From: an uncultured Erysipelotrichaceae bacterium | GTDB taxonomy: Bacteria; Bacillota_I; Bacilli_A; RF39; UBA660 | Direction of reading: 5' to 3' | Assembly (NCBI GenBank): GCA_902767005.1 | Contig: CACXFY010000173.1 | Coordinates: 1-5,853 of the forward strand | DNA length: 5,853 bases | Shown here: positions 4,695 through 5,853 of the stretch, piece by piece | Position numbering within the stretch: position 1 is the stretch's first letter | Layout: every line of letters starts with the position of its first letter | Notes under the pieces: model-generated | Told to the model about the DNA's origin: nothing | Seen by the model: only the letters and a program-made list of their open reading frames with translations | Databases searched by the model: none | Translations under genes and position numbers: made by a program

Positions 4695-5853
4695 ATTTCT
4701 TTTTCTTAATTATTTTTATTAATATTAATAATATTATTAATACAAGAATAGATATAATTATTACTATTCTATGAACATATAGAAATTTTAATAGAGAAAA
4801 CTTAGGTGCTTCTTTTAATTTAATTGGTATTGTAGTTAGTACTTTACCATTATAAATAACATCTATTGTACCTATCTTTTCATTCTTATGCATTTTATGA
4901 GTAATTAGTTTTTTACCATGATATTTATATTCAATATCTTTTTTATTATATGTATTATCTAAATACATATCAATGTCTTTATCATTAGTGAAAGACATTT
5001 TATCTTCTTTTAAATATTTAGTTGGTAAAGTTACTAAAACATCTTTTTTATTTACTACTTCTTGATAATCATAGTTATCTCTAACATATTCATGTATTTT
5101 TTTATGATCTAAGAATTGTTTAGGAACAGCAGAGTATTCAGCTTTAGTAGTTACTAAGATGAAGTCTGTATTATCATAATTAGCTAAAGTAGTAAGACAT
5201 AATCCTGCATCACCTGTTGTACCTGTCTTTCCTCCTTTAATATAAGGCATACCAAGTGCATTTCTTTTATTCAAAGTACTTTTAAAAGTTAATGATTTAT
5301 CACTAGTTGTATAATAATTTGTAGTTATTATTTCTTTAAAATCTTTATTATTTAGAGCATATTTAAAAATTGTTAAAACATCAGTTACTGTTGAATAATG
5401 ATTAGGATCATCTAAGCCAGTTGGATTAGCATAATTAGTATTCTCTAATTTTAGTTCTTTGGCTTTTTCATTCATCAATTTAATAAAATTATCATGACTT
5501 CCAGCAACGTTTCTTTCTAAGGCTTGAGCAGCATCAGCTCCACTTGGCAATAATAGTCCATATAGTAAGTCTCTATAAGTTACTACCTGCCCTATTTTAA
5601 AGCCAGCTTGAGAAGCATTAGCTTCTATTAAACCTTTAAAATCAGCATTAGTTAATGTTACTTTTTGATCTAGATCTTTTATATTCTCTATAGCGACAAT
5701 CGCAGTAGTTATTTTAGTAAGGGATGCGATTGATGTTTTCTCATGACTATTCTTTTCATATACAATATTATTTTCTTTTGTATTGTATAAAATAGCATTA
5801 TGAGAATAAATGTCTAAATCTAGAGCATTAACATTAATAATACTTATTAATAA
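4693..5853 (-). CDS. dac: Membrane-anchored D-Ala-D-Ala carboxypeptidase (peptidase S11), N-terminus cut by window edge
   Basis: This low-molecular-weight PBP removes the terminal D-Ala from peptidoglycan pentapeptides outside the cell. Seen: the frame stays open from the right edge to the stop, giving 386 visible residues. The TTG/ATG-like start near 5550 is only internal, because essential motifs lie upstream of it. Visible residues 1-10 (LLISIINVNA) look like the end of a signal peptide with cleavage near A10. The SxxK motif is SLTK (44-47), with nucleophile S44. The second motif, usually SxN, reads SGAD (104-107), so the Asn is replaced by Ala. KTG is at 209-211 in KGGKTGTTGDAG. Residues of about 264-345 fit the beta-rich PBP5 C-terminal domain. 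A hydrophobic helix (362-382) ending in KKKK is a C-terminal membrane anchor; PBP5 uses an amphipathic helix, whereas this one is fully hydrophobic. Only about 10-20 N-terminal residues should be missing. Which paralog (DacA, DacF type) cannot be decided. It has its own terminator, and its promoter is outside the window. Confidence -1.
   Translation of the reverse strand, partial: LLISIINVNALDLDIYSHNAILYNTKENNIVYEKNSHEKTSIASLTKITTAIVAIENIKDLDQKVTLTNADFKGLIEANASQAGFKIGQVVTYRDLLYGLLLPSGADAAQALERNVAGSHDNFIKLMNEKAKELKLENTNYANPTGLDDPNHYSTVTDVLTIFKYALNNKDFKEIITTNYYTTSDKSLTFKSTLNKRNALGMPYIKGGKTGTTGDAGLCLTTLANYDNTDFILVTTKAEYSAVPKQFLDHKKIHEYVRDNYDYQEVVNKKDVLVTLPTKYLKEDKMSFTNDKDIDMYLDNTYNKKDIEYKYHGKKLITHKMHKNEKIGTIDVIYNGKVLTTIPIKLKEAPKFSLLKFLYVHRIVIIISILVLIILLILIKIIKKKK

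Noticed and set aside
5548..5550. Start of the carboxypeptidase at the TTG at 5548-5550
   Set aside because: The frame is open through to 5853, and the upstream part carries the SxxK nucleophile motif and the signal-peptide tail. The gene therefore continues past the window edge.
1..5853. UGA-as-Trp genetic code (Mollicutes type)
   Set aside because: The composition suggests it, but all Trp codons seen are TGG and no in-frame TGA occurs in any gene. Cell-wall genes are also present.
1..5853. CRISPR array, tRNA, rRNA, insertion sequence or phage module
   Set aside because: No regularly spaced repeats, cloverleaf-like sequences, transposase motifs or terminal inverted repeats were seen on reading both strands. 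The gaps are too short to hide them.

Overview
This is a strongly AT-rich bacterial window with tightly packed genes. It most likely comes from a cell-walled low-GC member of the Bacillota (Bacilli, or an uncultured gut relative). The evidence is the base composition, near-canonical AGGAGG-type ribosome binding sites, the Gram-positive (type 2) form of peptide deformylase, and peptidoglycan enzymes at both ends. Trp is encoded by TGG, no in-frame TGA occurs in any gene, and all four visible stops are TAA. Nothing therefore suggests the Mycoplasma-type code. No rRNA, tRNA, CRISPR array, transposase or phage gene is visible, and no gene-free stretch exceeds about 165 bases.

Layout: bases 1-1047 (minus) hold an FtsW/RodA-family (SEDS) peptidoglycan polymerase, most like FtsW, cut at its C-terminus by the window edge. 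A 164-base divergent intergenic region (1048-1211) follows. It carries a 10-bp inverted repeat that overlaps a candidate ftsW promoter, and an extended -10 promoter for the next gene. Bases 1212-2377 (plus) are a probable two-gene operon: peptide deformylase, then, 17 bases later, a small protein resembling a degenerate protein-kinase fold. A single AT-rich hairpin at 2369-2398 probably terminates both this operon and the convergent gene. Bases 2390-4639 (minus) encode a 749-residue, helical, apparently cytoplasmic protein that I do not recognise. Bases 4693-5853 (minus) encode a membrane-anchored D-Ala-D-Ala carboxypeptidase (S11 family), cut near its N-terminus by the right edge. Its terminator hairpin overlaps the promoter of the 749-residue gene.

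Functionally, FtsW (glycan strand polymerisation at the septum) and the carboxypeptidase (trimming pentapeptide stems) both act on the cell wall, while deformylase removes the N-formyl group from new proteins. The two uncharacterised proteins are the novel part of the window. They sit next to each other but are convergently transcribed, so position alone does not show that they work together. I found no clear sign of a defence system or mobile element.
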